A stretch of DNA of 64,000 bases, taken from NCBI GenBank assembly GCA_037501455.1, contig CM074859.1, positions 90,292,894 to 90,356,893 of the forward strand. Reading direction: 5' to 3'. The notes under the pieces were generated by a model. That model ran no database searches, was not told the DNA's origin, and saw only the letters and a list, made by a program, of their open reading frames with translations. The stretch is from Lantana camara (taxonomy: Eukaryota > Streptophyta > Magnoliopsida > Lamiales > Verbenaceae). Both the position numbers and the translations under genes were made by a program. Positions 22,200 to 34,036 of the stretch are shown here, piece after piece (the first letter of the stretch is position 1; each line of letters opens with the position of its first letter).

Positions 22200-24324
22200 T
22201 GAACACTCGGTGCATCATATCCATAAACACAGCTGGGGTATTTGTTAATCCAAAAGGCATCACAACGAACTCAAAATGCCCTTACCGAGTATTAAACTAG
22301 GTCTTCAGTATATCCTCCTCCCTGATACGCAGCTAATAGTAACCCTACCTCAAATCTAACTTGGAGTATACCTTGGAACCCTGCATAATATCGAATAACT
22401 CCTCGATGTGAGGCAAAGGGTATTTGTTCTTCACAATCATCCGATTCAACTCGTGGTAATCAATGCACATCTGTAACGTTCTATCTTTCTTCTTTATAAA
22501 CAAAATAAGAGCACCCCACGGAGAAGTGCTCGGACGGATGTACCCGTAAGCTAGAAGTTCATCAAGCTGCGACTTCAACTCCTTTAACTTAGCAGGAGCC
22601 ATCCTGTAGGGAGTCTTCGAGAAAAGCTCTGCTCCGGGATGGAGGTCTACTACAAACTCGATGTCCCTATCGGGCGGTAGAGAACCCAAAGTCTCAGGGA
22701 AAACATCGGCTTATTCTTGTACAACCTCCGTCTCTTCAAGTTTGGCCTGGTCCTTAGGTTTGTTCAAAAGATAGACCACAAAACCTGTCGCACCGTCCCG
22801 AACCAATTTACTTGCCTTAACAAAGGAAACAAACGGGCTCGACTTCACCCTCTCGCCTGTAAACACAACTGAACCCAATGAAACCTTCTTCTCACGGCAA
22901 TCCATCATAGCCCCGTGCTCAAACAACCGGTCCATACTAAGGATTACCCCATACCTCTGCATCGGCATCTGGATCAACTCAGCAAGGAAAACTCGGCATG
23001 GAAAACTCGGCCTCAAAACTCACCGGACACTCCCTGTACACTCTACAAGTCACTAAGCTTCCCCCGAGGGGAGAGCTCACCACATAATCATGCGCACACA
23101 AGGAGACAGACAAAAACATAGAAGTGGCAATATCCTGGGAAATAAAAGAATGAGTAGCACCGGGATCAAACAATGCATGCAATGTAGTGCCATGAATGCT
23201 AATTGTACCTTCAACCATGGCGTTCAAAGTAATTTCAACAACTTCTTCCTCGTTGCCTCCCAAAGCATAGGTCCTAGCTTGAATAACGGGCCTCTGATTG
23301 CCTCCCACAGCATGCCCTTATCTCTTCTTCAGGCAGGTGCTTAACATATGATCCGCTGCTCCACACCCAAAACATCTCTTGTGCAATTTGAAACAGTTCT
23401 CCACGAAGTGATTTCCATAACAATAGGTGCACTTGCCTGGTGCCGGAAGTGCCAAGGGTTGATTCGGTCCTGTGGGTCAGGGTTGCTTATTTTGAGGCTT
23501 AGCTTGTGGGAAAGCTTGAAATACCATCCTCTTTCCGAACTTGTTAGAACTCCCCGAACTAGACCCTTGCCCGGTATGTGAACTCTTTCTTCTCATAACT
23601 ACCCGGTCTTCAACCCTCAAAGCCTTATCCGTCACCTTCGCCCACGTGCTAGTATTGGCGGCTTCCAGCGTATCCTTCATGTCCTCTTGAAGGCCTTGAA
23701 GAAATTGTGAAGCCTTGCTCTCATCATCATTAGCAATGTTAGGGGCATAGCATGAAAGTCTCTCAAATTCATTTATATTGTCCGTCACCGACAACCCTCC
23801 TTGCTTGAGATCCATGAACTCTCTCAAGCGTTTACTTCGTGTAGCTTTTGGAATGTACTTGTTCTTGAATTCCCGAACAAATACTTCACAAGTAATTTCT
23901 TCCCCGGAGGCGTCTAATTTCACCTGAACACTTGACCACTAATAGTATGCTTGCCCTTGTATCATAGTAAGAGTACATTGTAGTTTCTCCATCGGTCCAC
24001 ATGGTAAAAGTCCCCATATCCTATTCATTTGAACCACCCACTCCTCAGCTTGGACCTCATTTCCACCAACGAATACGATGGATTTTGATTTTTAAACTCT
24101 CGAAGGGTGGCATTAATAAGACCTCCTCCAAGATTTTCGACCGGAGGAGCATTGTTCCTCTCTTGACTCCGTTGCTCAAGGAACACCACGAGCCTCTCTA
24201 TAAAGTTCCCCGGATCCATTTATGGTGGTGGGGATGGATTATTATTCTCTTGTTGAGGAGAGTGATCTCAGTGGCAGCGATATTTGGGGGATCTATCCCG
24301 GCGATGGTGTCTTCTTGGAGGCAT
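22200..24324 (-). pseudogene. Gypsy-A gag, protease and first half of reverse transcriptase (decayed)
   Basis: Starts at an ATG at 24324 with an Arg/His/Ser-rich opening (MPPRRHHRRDRSPKYRC) that meets a TGA after 18 codons and further stops. Recognisable pieces follow. Gag reads EVFVREFKNKYIP...RLREFMDLKQGG (about 23923-23477). Protease reads [10 protein letters not shown] (about 23226). RT reads [19 protein letters not shown]...[10 protein letters not shown]...[12 protein letters not shown] (22689-22345). The last conserved words, MDMMHRVF, run into the LTR-3 insertion and resume at 6871. Many stops and frameshifts make it non-functional. Its Gag and Pol are clearly homologous to Gypsy-E and Gypsy-BC. 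Confidence 0.88.
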
Positions 24325-24348
24325 ATTTCTGCAAAATCAATAGTTTCC

Positions 24349-24932
24349 AATACATATGTGTGCGGGTCAATACATATTCATGTGAAGAATTAACAGAAAG
24401 ATAAATAATAAGCCACATAAAGCCACAAAACCACGTTGTCCTACGCCGTACTGTGACACCCTAGCATGGGTCACCACATCCCCCGCACTAAGACCGAACT
24501 CATTTACGAATATAGTCCGCATACAAGTCCAATCGTAGCAAACGGGGACACGACACGAACCCTGGCTAGGCGGGACTAACCCTGTACCAATGATTCAGGA
24601 ATCCAACAGGAATCGACATGAATATAATCAGGGGTTACGGAATACATATGTGTGCGGGTCAATACATATTCATGTGAAGAATTAACAGAAAGATAAATAA
24701 TAAGCCACATAAAGCCACAAAACCACGTTGTCCTACGCCGTACTGTGACACCCTAGCATGGGTCACCACATCCCCCGCACTAAGACCGAACTCATTTACG
24801 AATATAGTCCGCATACAAGTCCAATCGTAGCAAACGGGGACACGACACGAACCCTGGCTAGGCGGGACTAACCCTGTACCAATGATTCAGGAATCCAACA
24901 GGAATCGACATGAATATAATCAGGGGTTACGG
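24349..24932. repeat. 292-bp tandem duplication across the Gypsy-A / Gypsy-BC junction
   Basis: Positions 24349-24640 are repeated at 24641-24932 with no difference seen. Each unit contains about 103 bp of Gypsy-A leader, the CGTAC target site and the first 189 bp (plus coordinates) of the Gypsy-BC 3' LTR. The event therefore came after Gypsy-BC integrated. The inner LTR end is at 24744 and the outer copy at 24452. Confidence 0.93.
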
Positions 24933-27278
24933 AAGCATAATTGTATCAGGGCTATCATAAAACAGATAAATTCATCAAGTTAAATATACAATCCGTCCAC
25001 AAGATACGAGTATGCAATTTTCCGTCTAGCTACACCTGCAAGGAACCTGAGGGATAAAGAAGGGAGGGGTCAGTCTTTACAAGACTGAGTGAATGGCATA
25101 AATAATATATAAAAAGCAATAAAGTTCACGCAAGCCATAATCCCATATAAGGTTTTCAAAGAGATAAGTGAATGGGTAATCAATGCATGGAATTACAACT
25201 ATCAAGTTTAAACCGGGATCAGTGATTAGTGGCTCGGCGAGTGAGCAATCTCTAACCTTACTCCTTTAGTGTACAAGATAAATTATTAAGTCATCATGCA
25301 AGATTTAGGTTTCACTTAATATAGAATTCAGTTCAGGTTCACAATTACTCCTTTTTCCTCCAGGTTGGTAGTTTGGGTAGCTAGCCCTTACCACCCAGTA
25401 AGAATGATCAATGGGTACATGAATCCCATTGACCGGAATCCCATCAGTTCACCAAACCTCCTGGTGAACATCCAGGTTGGTCCGAACAGGTGGGACTTAT
25501 GCAAGAGGTGGCCGCCAGCCTATACATTCCCGGTTCTCTCAATATACAAGCCCTTGGGCCACAGGAAGTGTAGTAATCTCGCCAAAATAGGACAGGATCA
25601 AGTATCATTTTCATTTGAAAGAATATATTCATTTGCAAACCAGGTATAATATAGGTTTTGGCCAAAACTTCACATAAAAGGGTTGTAGGTCTTGATTTAT
25701 ATATCCTAACAATTCCTCACCTGCACCGAAACCAAAAAGAGATAAAAACAGACTCCCTGAACCCTACAGGGCAGGCTCGATATCCTCCTGAGAACTCTCT
25801 GAACAAAGAAAACAGGACACGAGTGAGACTTGACTCAACATGAACCAAACATGACGCACGGCAACGAAATAAAGATGAAGTGGAATGATCAGAAAAATCA
25901 AGATATATTATGAGCAAGTTCATGTGCACTATTAATGTTCCACTCATGCTTTAATAAGAAATAAATCAAGATAAAGTCTAAAACAAAACAGGGATTAACA
26001 TATAATTGATCGTTTATATCACACGTTGACCACCTAAATAAGGCTTGAATAAAACATAAACGAAGTAAAATTAAATACACCCAAAAACCACACGTGTCAG
26101 CATGGGGAGTAACTGGGGGTTACTCCCCTCAAGAAGAAATGGAGGAACGGCCGTTAACGGAGGCAGGGGCTTCCTTCTCAAGTAGGGTAACGCGCGTTAC
26201 CAATTCCTAGAGAAAATAGGATAACGGGCGTTACCCCAGCCAGGCGTCCAACCTTTGGGAAGAAATAGAGGTAACGAGTGTTACCTCCTAGCAGTACAAA
26301 TAGGGTAACGGGTGTTACCCCTGGCAGTGCCCAATCCCATGTTTTCTTCTCTTCTCGCAGGAACCACAACAACAAGCTAAAGCTTTCTAGATCAAAGAAC
26401 TTACCACAACAACTTAGGAAAACATGTATATAGCTCATATGCATCAATTAGACACCATTTAATCCAAGAAAACATATATAGATTCAACAAAATTCTCATA
26501 TGAAACCCTCATAATGCAAATGATCCACCATGTTCAAAACTCCAAGAACTTAAGGTATATGTTCAACAAATCAATTCAAAATCACCATACATGTTTCAAA
26601 TTAATTCATAGGATGCAAAGAACCATAAAACCCCAACATAATCAAGAGTTTATCACATATATACATATAACTCACCTTGAATGAAAGAAGTGATGAAGGG
26701 GAAGAAAAGAGATGAAGATTTGGAGCTCAAATTCTTGAAGAAAGTGGGTGAATTCCTTGGCTTCTTGACCTCTTAGTGGATCGAGATTAGAGAGAAGAGA
26801 GGAAGAGATGTCTTACTTTGTTTCTTGGATGAAATGAAGATAAAGAAAGTGTATTTATTGTATGTATATGATATATCGTAAAGCTGAAGGGAGGAGAAGA
26901 AGAAATTGCAACTTGGTCCTTGACAAATTTAAATTAATGCAATCAAGTATGAAATGTTTAAGAGGTTACAATTAAGTCCACATAAGTTATCAATTAAGTC
27001 CAAAGGTTTCAAAAAGTTGCAATTAAAGTCAATTAGGCAAATAATTCTCATAATTAGAAATAACTAGTCACTTAATCATGTTTAAGGAATAAAATACATA
27101 AATCACGGAATTGAATTCACGAAAGAAGAAATTTAAATCACAAAATTCACAAGTATACGAATTAAAATAAATTAAATTGCACAATTAAAACAACGAAAAG
27201 GAATTAAATAAATCCTAAATCTCAAAACTCTCACGCGTGGTGCACGTACCTGTATGGTCGAGAAGTCGGGGTGTCACA
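24452..27278 (-). repeat. Gypsy-BC 3' LTR, carrying the 292-bp duplication and a deletion
   Basis: On the minus strand it begins TGTGACACCCCGACTT at 27278 and ends GGGTGTCACA at 24452 (or 24744 for the inner copy). Compared with the 5' LTR it lacks about 110 bp near 25010; the missing sequence is at about 57510-57620. Palindromes lie at 26104-26320 and a TCAGTC...GACTGA stem at 25070-25088. Otherwise it is closely similar to the 5' LTR, with scattered substitutions. Confidence 0.9.
26104..26320. repeat. Palindrome cluster in the Gypsy-BC 3' LTR
   Basis: A long imperfect inverted repeat GGGGAGTAAC / GTTACTCCCC (26104-26128); GGAACGGCCGTTAAC (from 26144); the perfect palindrome GGTAACGCGCGTTACC (26186-26201); GGATAACGGGCGTTACCC (26219-26236); AGGTAACGAGTGTTACCT (26269-26286); and GGGTAACGGGTGTTACCC (26303-26320). 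Six units in 217 bp. Confidence 0.8.
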
Positions 27279-27297
27279 ACCTCCTCCCCTTAAAGAA
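27279..27297 (-). other. Gypsy-BC polypurine tract
   Basis: On the minus strand AAGGGGAGGAGGT immediately precedes the 3' LTR. It follows the chromodomain stop and the motif GGGGACCAGATT, both also found before the Gypsy-E 3' LTR. Confidence 0.8.
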
Positions 27298-27312
27298 ATC
27301 TGGTCCCCAAAT

Positions 27313-28591
27313 TCACTGCTCGTTCGGAAATAACTCCGGATGAAATCTTTTCATTTTTTCCTCCATTTCCCAAGTAGCTTCCTCGGTCTTGTCACTTCTT
27401 CACAGAACCTTAACCAAGGGAATACGCCAGTTTCTCAACTCTTGAAACTTCTGGTCCAATATCTTAACCGGCTTTTGGACAAAAGTTAAATCAGGATCAA
27501 CTTTGGCTTCTTCAAGGGGAAGGATCTCTAAATCATTGGGATAGTACTTCCTCAACTAAGACACGTGGAAGATAATGTGAATCCCAGTTAAATTTGGCGG
27601 TAGGTCCAGTCAGTAAGCAACTTCTCCGACTTTCTCAAGAACCTCAAAAGGACCTAAGTATTGAGGGTTCAACTTCCTTCCTTGGCCAATTCTTGCAAAA
27701 CCGTTACGAGGAGATGCTCTCAAGAACACACGATCACCAATCTCAAACTCGAGTTTCCTTCTATGTCGATCGGCATAACTCTTCTGTCAATCTTGAGCGG
27801 CATTCATACGTTGCCTTATCATCTGAATTTTTTGAACAACATCTTGAGTGGCTGCCGAGAGTTTGGTCTTTCTAACATCTCTTTGACCGCCCTCTTGTTT
27901 CGACCATCTCCACTCTTCAAGGTCAAAGTACGATGGTGATCGACGTTTCCGGCCATACAAGATCTCGTAAGGGGCTGCTTTGATCGAGGCTTGGTAGTTG
28001 TTATTGTAAGCAAACTTGATCAGGTGCAAATGCTCATCCCACTTCGTTTGGAAATCTAAAGCACAAGCCCGAAGCATATCCTCCAAATACTGAATCAACC
28101 TCTCTGATTGCCCGTCTGTCTAAGGATGTGAAGTCGTACTGAACTTAAGCTTAGTACCCAACCTCTTCTGAAGCTCTTGCCAAAGCTTAGAGGCGAATCT
28201 CGGATCTCTATCAGAAACAATACTAAGAGGAGTGCCATGGAGTCTGATTATCTCTCGAATATACTTATCTGCAAGCTTGCTTATCTTATCCGTCATCCGA
28301 ACTGCAAGGAAGTGTGCTGACTTAGTTAACCTGTCAATTATCACCCGAATTCCATCAAGTCCACCCTTAGTTTTGGGCAATTCGGACACGAAATCCATGG
28401 TGACTTGTTCCCACTTCCATTCCGGACTAGGTACAGGTTGTAATAAGCCTCCGGACTTTTGGTGTTCCGCCTTTATCATTTGGCACGTCCTACAATGCTT
28501 CACAAACTCGGCCACATCTTTCTTCATACCTCTCTACCAATAGAACTTCTTCAAGCCCCGATACATCTTTGTACCCCGGGGTGGATAGAAT
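27313..28591 (-). pseudogene. Gypsy-BC integrase and chromodomain segment
   Basis: This minus-strand piece begins SIHPGGTKMYRGLKKFYW, then [16 protein letters not shown] (integrase zinc site), VTMDFVSELPK and [14 protein letters not shown] with catalytic Asp residues. It ends with the chromodomain-like segment (ELRNWRIPLVKVL...EEATWEMEEKM...ELF). In-frame stops are visible after FYW, near 28115 and inside the chromodomain. It is the direct continuation of the piece ending at 53855; Copia-F lies between. The chromodomain places it with Tekay/Del chromoviruses and would have tethered integration to chromatin in the active ancestor. Confidence 0.9.
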
Positions 28592-28956
28592 TGTTGGAAA
28601 ACACGAAAGAGTTGAGCAGCGAAAGTTTAAAATTTTCCAAAAGTTTAATAGTTGTCTTGCAATTTTCGTACTGTAACGTTGGGAATAACAAGAAACTCAC
28701 TTTAATTGAAGCTTTCTTGTGATGTCGTTACCGCCTAACGAACACCCTTCAAGTGGAAAGTCCCTCGAACGGTACTTCGATTTAGGCTCCAAAGTAGAAG
28801 GCCTCCAAGCGTATCCACACCAGTCTTAGAACTCGATCAAGCGAGTATGTTAATAGCTAAGATAATTTTTGCTTTGAAAACTTTTCTTTTAGTTTTTCTA
28901 AAAAACATAACACCTCGTGAGTGTTGGTCTAAAGAATAAGAGAAGCACCATCCCTT

Positions 28957-31097
28957 TGTTGGGAATAGTGCCCTGAAAATTCAATTTATTGAATTAATTA
29001 AACTAAATTTACAGCGAGTTGTGAGTATTTCACATATTGATAATTAATGACGTGTGGTGGTATTCTTATATGAAATGTGTTTCATAGGAAAAGACTTTGA
29101 ATACCGAAATCACGTGTCATTAAAGTTCTAGTCAGTAAGATAAGAACATGTTCTTATCAAGACTATAACGTGGTTATATAAGATGATTAGTCTTTCTTCA
29201 TAGGGAATGGTGATTCCGATTATAACACGTTGATGATTTTCAATAGGATTGGAAACATCGAATTGGACCACTGAGATTATTCATTTTATACTGCTATCTA
29301 AAATAAATAAAACCACAGGAAGCATTGTACTCTTAATCCTAATAATATTTCGGCTTTAGGCATGTAGTGTTAGTCACTGTAACATAGTCGAAGTGAGGTC
29401 TCCGTAACGTGTGGCCAAAATACTTTGTATATTCAATGACTGCATGAAATGTGCTAAAGAGTTATATTGATCGAGGAATCTGTGGCCTTGCTGGAAGGTA
29501 AAAAATATCCCTGAAATAGATTTGCAAAAGTTCGAATTAAGACTTTGGCCAAAGCACTTCATGTGATACGTCACCGAAGTTGTATGTTGAATGTGTTTCA
29601 CATACAGAGAATTTGAACTTAAGGCGAATCAATAAATTTCATATTAGAGATGAAAAATAAATGATAGTAGTTGCAATTTATTTTTCATGGATATCTACAC
29701 GGATGAGTGAAATGCGAAATTATTCTAGATCGAGAAATTCGTGAATAATTTAATTAATTTTAGAGTGCAATAATATTTATTTAGTGGAATTAAATATTAT
29801 TAAACAGTAATTAATTATTATCATGAGATGATAATATATTAATCCGTTTGGAGCTAAAATTAATTAGTCCTGCAGGTCCCCCTGCAAGCCCCAAATTGAA
29901 AAACCCAAAGAGAAAATATTAAAAGGAGAAAGAGAGATGAATTTTCAAAGTGTTTGAAAATAGCCAAGGAATTTATTTTAAGAAAATAAATCAAGTTCCA
30001 AAGATTTGGAAATGCCCGGAATTTTATTTTGGAGAAAATAAAATTTTAGATTTTAAAAAAAAAAAAAAAAAAAAACTAATGTGGCATCGGGTTGACGTGG
30101 CAGCTGACGTAGATTGGGCCCCAGGTGGCGCTGACTAGACGCCACGTGTGTGGCTGAGATTACGCCACGTCAGCGTGTATGTACGGTCCAGATTGGATCT
30201 GACCGGGTCGGTCAACGGGTCGTCGAGTCGGGTCAACGGGTCGGGTTGACGGACAGGGCCGGACCGGTCCGGACACGTGGCATCACCAGGACTGGCCACG
30301 TGTCGAACCGGACCGGTCTAAGCCACAAACCCTAGGGCGCGTCCGGTGGGATACCGGAAAATGCTCGGCGGCTCTGGATTCGTGGCGACGAGACCTTGAA
30401 CGTGGTCACCTCGGTTTTTGTGTCCAAGTTACACACGCAAGTGGGATGTGAAATTACCATTTTACCCTCGGTTTTTCTCCTATAAATAGGGGCTTGGCCT
30501 TCATTTTTACATTCACAACTTTTGGAGGTGGTTTTGGCTGAGTCTAAGCTTTGAAACCATATGCCTTTTCTCCTAGTTAATTTCGATTTATTTTGGAATT
30601 AATTTTAATTAGGTGTTTATATAAAACGCCTAATTTCGGGAGATTAAACCCTGAAAAGGGTTTTCTAGTTTAAAGTTTGTTTTCTCTAAGTATTTAGAGA
30701 AATACTTTCGGAGCCCACACTCCGAGGGTTTCTCTGGGGTTATTGCAGGGAAGCTCTGCCTGTTTCACGAGGAGATCGAATATCGGGTTCTGGAGGTGAA
30801 TTCGGGAGCTGGAAAAATGTCGTTAGATAGCCATGTTTGCAGTACGGTAATATTTTTCAGTTATTTTATTTTAAGCATGATAAATTATGTGCTCTTAAGT
30901 GTTAATTCCATGTTAGATATTTATCTGCTTAAGTGATTTAAAATTTATTATCAATTGGATGTATATACTTGAGTAGATCCGGCTAGTCTTCCTCTTTTGT
31001 ATTAAAATGTTTTAGAAATATTTTAATACTTGTATCATAATAAAAAAATTTAAAATGTCGTCACGAACCGCTACTGTTCTGGGCCCGTCTCCCAGCA
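28957..31097 (+). repeat. Copia-D 5' LTR
   Basis: Begins TGTTGGGAATAGTGCCCTG and ends CCCGTCTCCCAGCA. It contains a 22-base A run at 30055-30076, a GC-rich upstream block with repeated CCACGTG/ACGTGGC-type sites and GGGTCGG/CCGGACC repeats (30080-30330), and the TATA box TATAAATAGGGG at 30481. About 615 bp follow the TATA box. Confidence 0.93.
30481..30492 (+). promoter_or_regulatory. TATA box of the Copia-D 5' LTR
   Basis: TATAAATAGGGG preceded by CTCC. The 3' LTR has CCCCTATAAATAGGGG at about 47601-47616. This is a close match to the plant TATA consensus. Confidence 0.7.
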
Positions 31098-31099
31098 AC

Positions 31100-31112
31100 T
31101 GGTATTAGAGTC
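31100..31112 (+). other. Copia-D primer-binding site, mutated
   Basis: TGGTATTAGAGTC, two bases past the LTR end. Compared with TGGTATCAGAGC, one C to T change and the divergent end weaken the match to initiator tRNA-Met. Confidence 0.8.
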
Positions 31113-32600
31113 GTTCTCTAGATGTATACATGCATTGATATGATGCATGCGATGCATAATTTTAAATCTGCTACTGTGCACGTAAATTTTGTCAAAGGAG
31201 ACTGGTTTTTAAGTGGGACCGTTGTGTCCCCTCCAGTGTTTCCTGGGAATTTGCGTGGAATGCTAATTTTTTGGGAATCGATTTCAATAATCTTCCTGGT
31301 TAATTGCCGAATCAGTAAACATGATTTAAATTATGAGATAATTTATTTATAACATGTTTACTTTATGCCATTTATTTTAAGCATGATAATTATGTGATAA
31401 TTATGTGAAAGCATGCTTAATTATTTTATTTTATGGCATGATCATGATAATATGAGATATTATGCTATTTTCAATTATGCATATTTTATTTAATGTGATT
31501 AGATAAATAATGTTTAATAGAGATTAGACGCAATGCATAATTGGACTAATATTTTTCGGCCTAATTATGTGATAATTATGTGAAAGCATGCTTAATTATT
31601 TTATTTTATGGCATGATCATGATAATATGAGATATTATGCTATTTTCAATTATGCATATTTTATTTAATGTGATTAGATAAATAATGTTTAATAGAGATT
31701 AGACGCAATGCATAATTGGACTAATATTTTTCGGCCTAATTAATAAATAGTTATTAAATTGCCTTAAAATATTATTAGGATTTTAAATATGATTTAGTAA
31801 TCCTAGTGGGAGCGTATTAATAAGATTAATCACTTCCGACAATAACACGCCAAAAGTGATTATTAAATAATCAACAGATAATCCACACTTTTGAAAATTC
31901 AAGTGGGAGCGAGATGAAAAGAGTTAGATTCTCACGACCTCCATTACTCGTCTATAGTATAGTGAATATATACTACTCCCTTCGGCAGGGTATGTATTCG
32001 CGGTATACAAGATTAGACTTCTACGGATAGAATGAAATGCGACGAAAGTCAGCTCGACCACGCCTCCGTGGAGTGTCTTGACTTACTCGTATAGACTTCT
32101 AGGTAATGGTACACACTTGACTAAGTAATGTATTAACCTCCCTTCGGAGCTATGTTACATTCACTTAGAGGTCAAGGGTTGACGAGGTGGATTGACATTG
32201 TTTGGTAAGAGTTACCTAGATGATATGTTAATTAAGAATAGTTCTTGCTTTTCTAAGCGGTTTTCAACCTCGCCTCCGGGGAGTCAACTGCAGTTAGTTA
32301 AGTCACCATTGCGTAAATCAAAATGGTTATATGGATTTCATTTATTGGCTGGACGCAGAAGAAAGTGAAATACATATTCATAACTTGCTTTTATTTATTT
32401 ATTTCAGTTTTATAATTACGATCTCTCTTAGCCCACTCCAAACTATTTATCTATAAGGAAATAGGCTAGTAAGGGTTCAACTATGCTGACTAGGTAATAA
32501 ATCTTGACATCATGTTGAGATACGAAAGTTTACGTACTCACTGAACTTTATCCGAAAATTTCGAAAACTACAACCATTCAGGATTAGAAAGACAGTTATC
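31113..32600 (+). other. Copia-D leader with a 175-bp tandem duplication
   Basis: A non-coding, AT-rich leader. Positions 31387-31561 are duplicated at 31562-31736 with no difference noticed. Further on, short related phrases CACGCCTCCGTGGAGT (32059) and CTCGCCTCCGGGGAGT (32269) recur, as do several TCCCTTCGG phrases. I see no gene here. Confidence 0.75.
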
Positions 32601-32618
32601 CCAAATAGATCAAGTGTT

Positions 32619-32869
32619 ATGATCTGGCTAGTCTTATATCCTGACATCTGTTTTAAAATGTTCTTGAGCATCAGATGCATGAGATGCCCACTGATAAGAA
32701 CATGTTTTGGAGACAGAATCGTACGAAGGTACGAGTCAATAAGAAGGTTGTTAGTTATGAAGATGTTTGAAGGATCACCGATTCAAAATCATATTATGAA
32801 TATGATAACTAATTTGAACGAGATTGAAAGCCTCTGTGCTTAAAGAAACAATCTTAACAGATAGGATAC
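32619..32869 (+). pseudogene. Copia-D gag, first piece
   Basis: The frame reads CFGDRIVRRYESIRRLL then MKMFEGSPIQNHIMNMITNL and NEIESLC. This matches the central helices of plant Copia Gag (UBN2/gag-polypeptide type: ...RYEAI...MxEGxxVxxHVxKMIxxLxELExLG). It is cut by Gypsy-E, and the next Gag words (ILYSLPKSFE) resume just after 42889. The N-terminal part upstream is not confidently readable. Confidence 0.75.
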
Positions 32870-33807
32870 TGTAACGCCCCAGCTTTCGGCAATTCAGGTA
32901 TGAACGACACGTGTGCGTTTGAGAGTTAGTTCTAACTATTAAATTGTTTATTTCTTTAATTTTTCATAGCATGACATAATTTTATAAAATTATATTCTTG
33001 TTATTTTATTGAAAATTCATATCATATCTTATTTTTCGGATTTATTGAACGTGATTGCAACGTGAATTATTTTCCCGAATGTGATTTATTTCTTTTATGT
33101 CCTTAATTGATCATTTTCATGCATGTGAGACCTAATTGAATTGGACCTAATTGATCATTGAAAATTAAATTTGGACTTAATTGCTTAACTTAATAAGTGG
33201 AGGGATTTATTAGCAAATTGGCCATCTCTTCTCCTTCTTGATCAACAACATCACGTAGCATCTCTTTCTTTCTTCATACACAACATTTCTTCCTTGTTCT
33301 TGCTTCCCATTTCAACCGATCAAAACCCTAAGTGAAGGAGTGAGAGATTTCATCCATTCAAGCTAAAATTTGTGGGATTTGGGATCATTGGAGCATCATC
33401 ATCATCATACTTACATCTTGTCTCTCATTTCTCTCTTTTGAGGTAATTGTTGGAGATGAATGATTTCCTTGAAACTATATGATATATAGGGCTTTATATT
33501 GGCTTAAGTATATTGTGTATTGAGTGTTGGAATTATGTTTGTGGACTTTAAGCTCAAGTTTGATGCATATATCTTGAGTTGTATGAGCTTGGAGCATGAT
33601 TGAACATATGGGTTTCAAGTGATTGATTATTGATGATTTAATGTACAAATATGTGTTTTTATGAATTGTTATGGATCAAATGCATGCTAGCATATTTATT
33701 GTATCCAATATTTGTATTTAAACTTGGCTTGAAGCCATTTTTGAGGGATTGTTGTTGCTTTGCCATGGCTGCTCTGTTTCTGCTCTGCATTCTTTTGCTC
33801 ACGTATT

Positions 33808-34036
33808 CTGGGAACGGCCATTCCCAGCCCCAGTTCAAAACTGGAACGGCCGTTCCCATGATGCTGAGACTCAGGCCAGCGAGACTGGGAACGGCCGTTC
33901 CCACTTTGGCCTGCGAGCCGGAACGGCCCTTCCCAGCCAAAACGCATTTCCTTTTTTAAAAAACCCGCTGGCGCGCTTTCTTCAGACCATGGGAACGGCC
34001 CTTCCCATTTTCAAGGGAAGGCCGGAACGGCCGTTC
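33808..34036. repeat. Palindrome cluster in the Gypsy-E LTR (six units)
   Basis: CTGGGAACGGCCATTCCCAG (33808-33827); the perfect GGAACGGCCGTTCC (33843-33856); the perfect GGGAACGGCCGTTCCC (33887-33902); GGAACGGCCCTTCC (33920-33933); ATGGGAACGGCCCTTCCCAT (33989-34008); and the perfect GGAACGGCCGTTCC (34023-34036). The same cluster lies at 41246-41474 in the 3' LTR. Confidence 0.85.
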
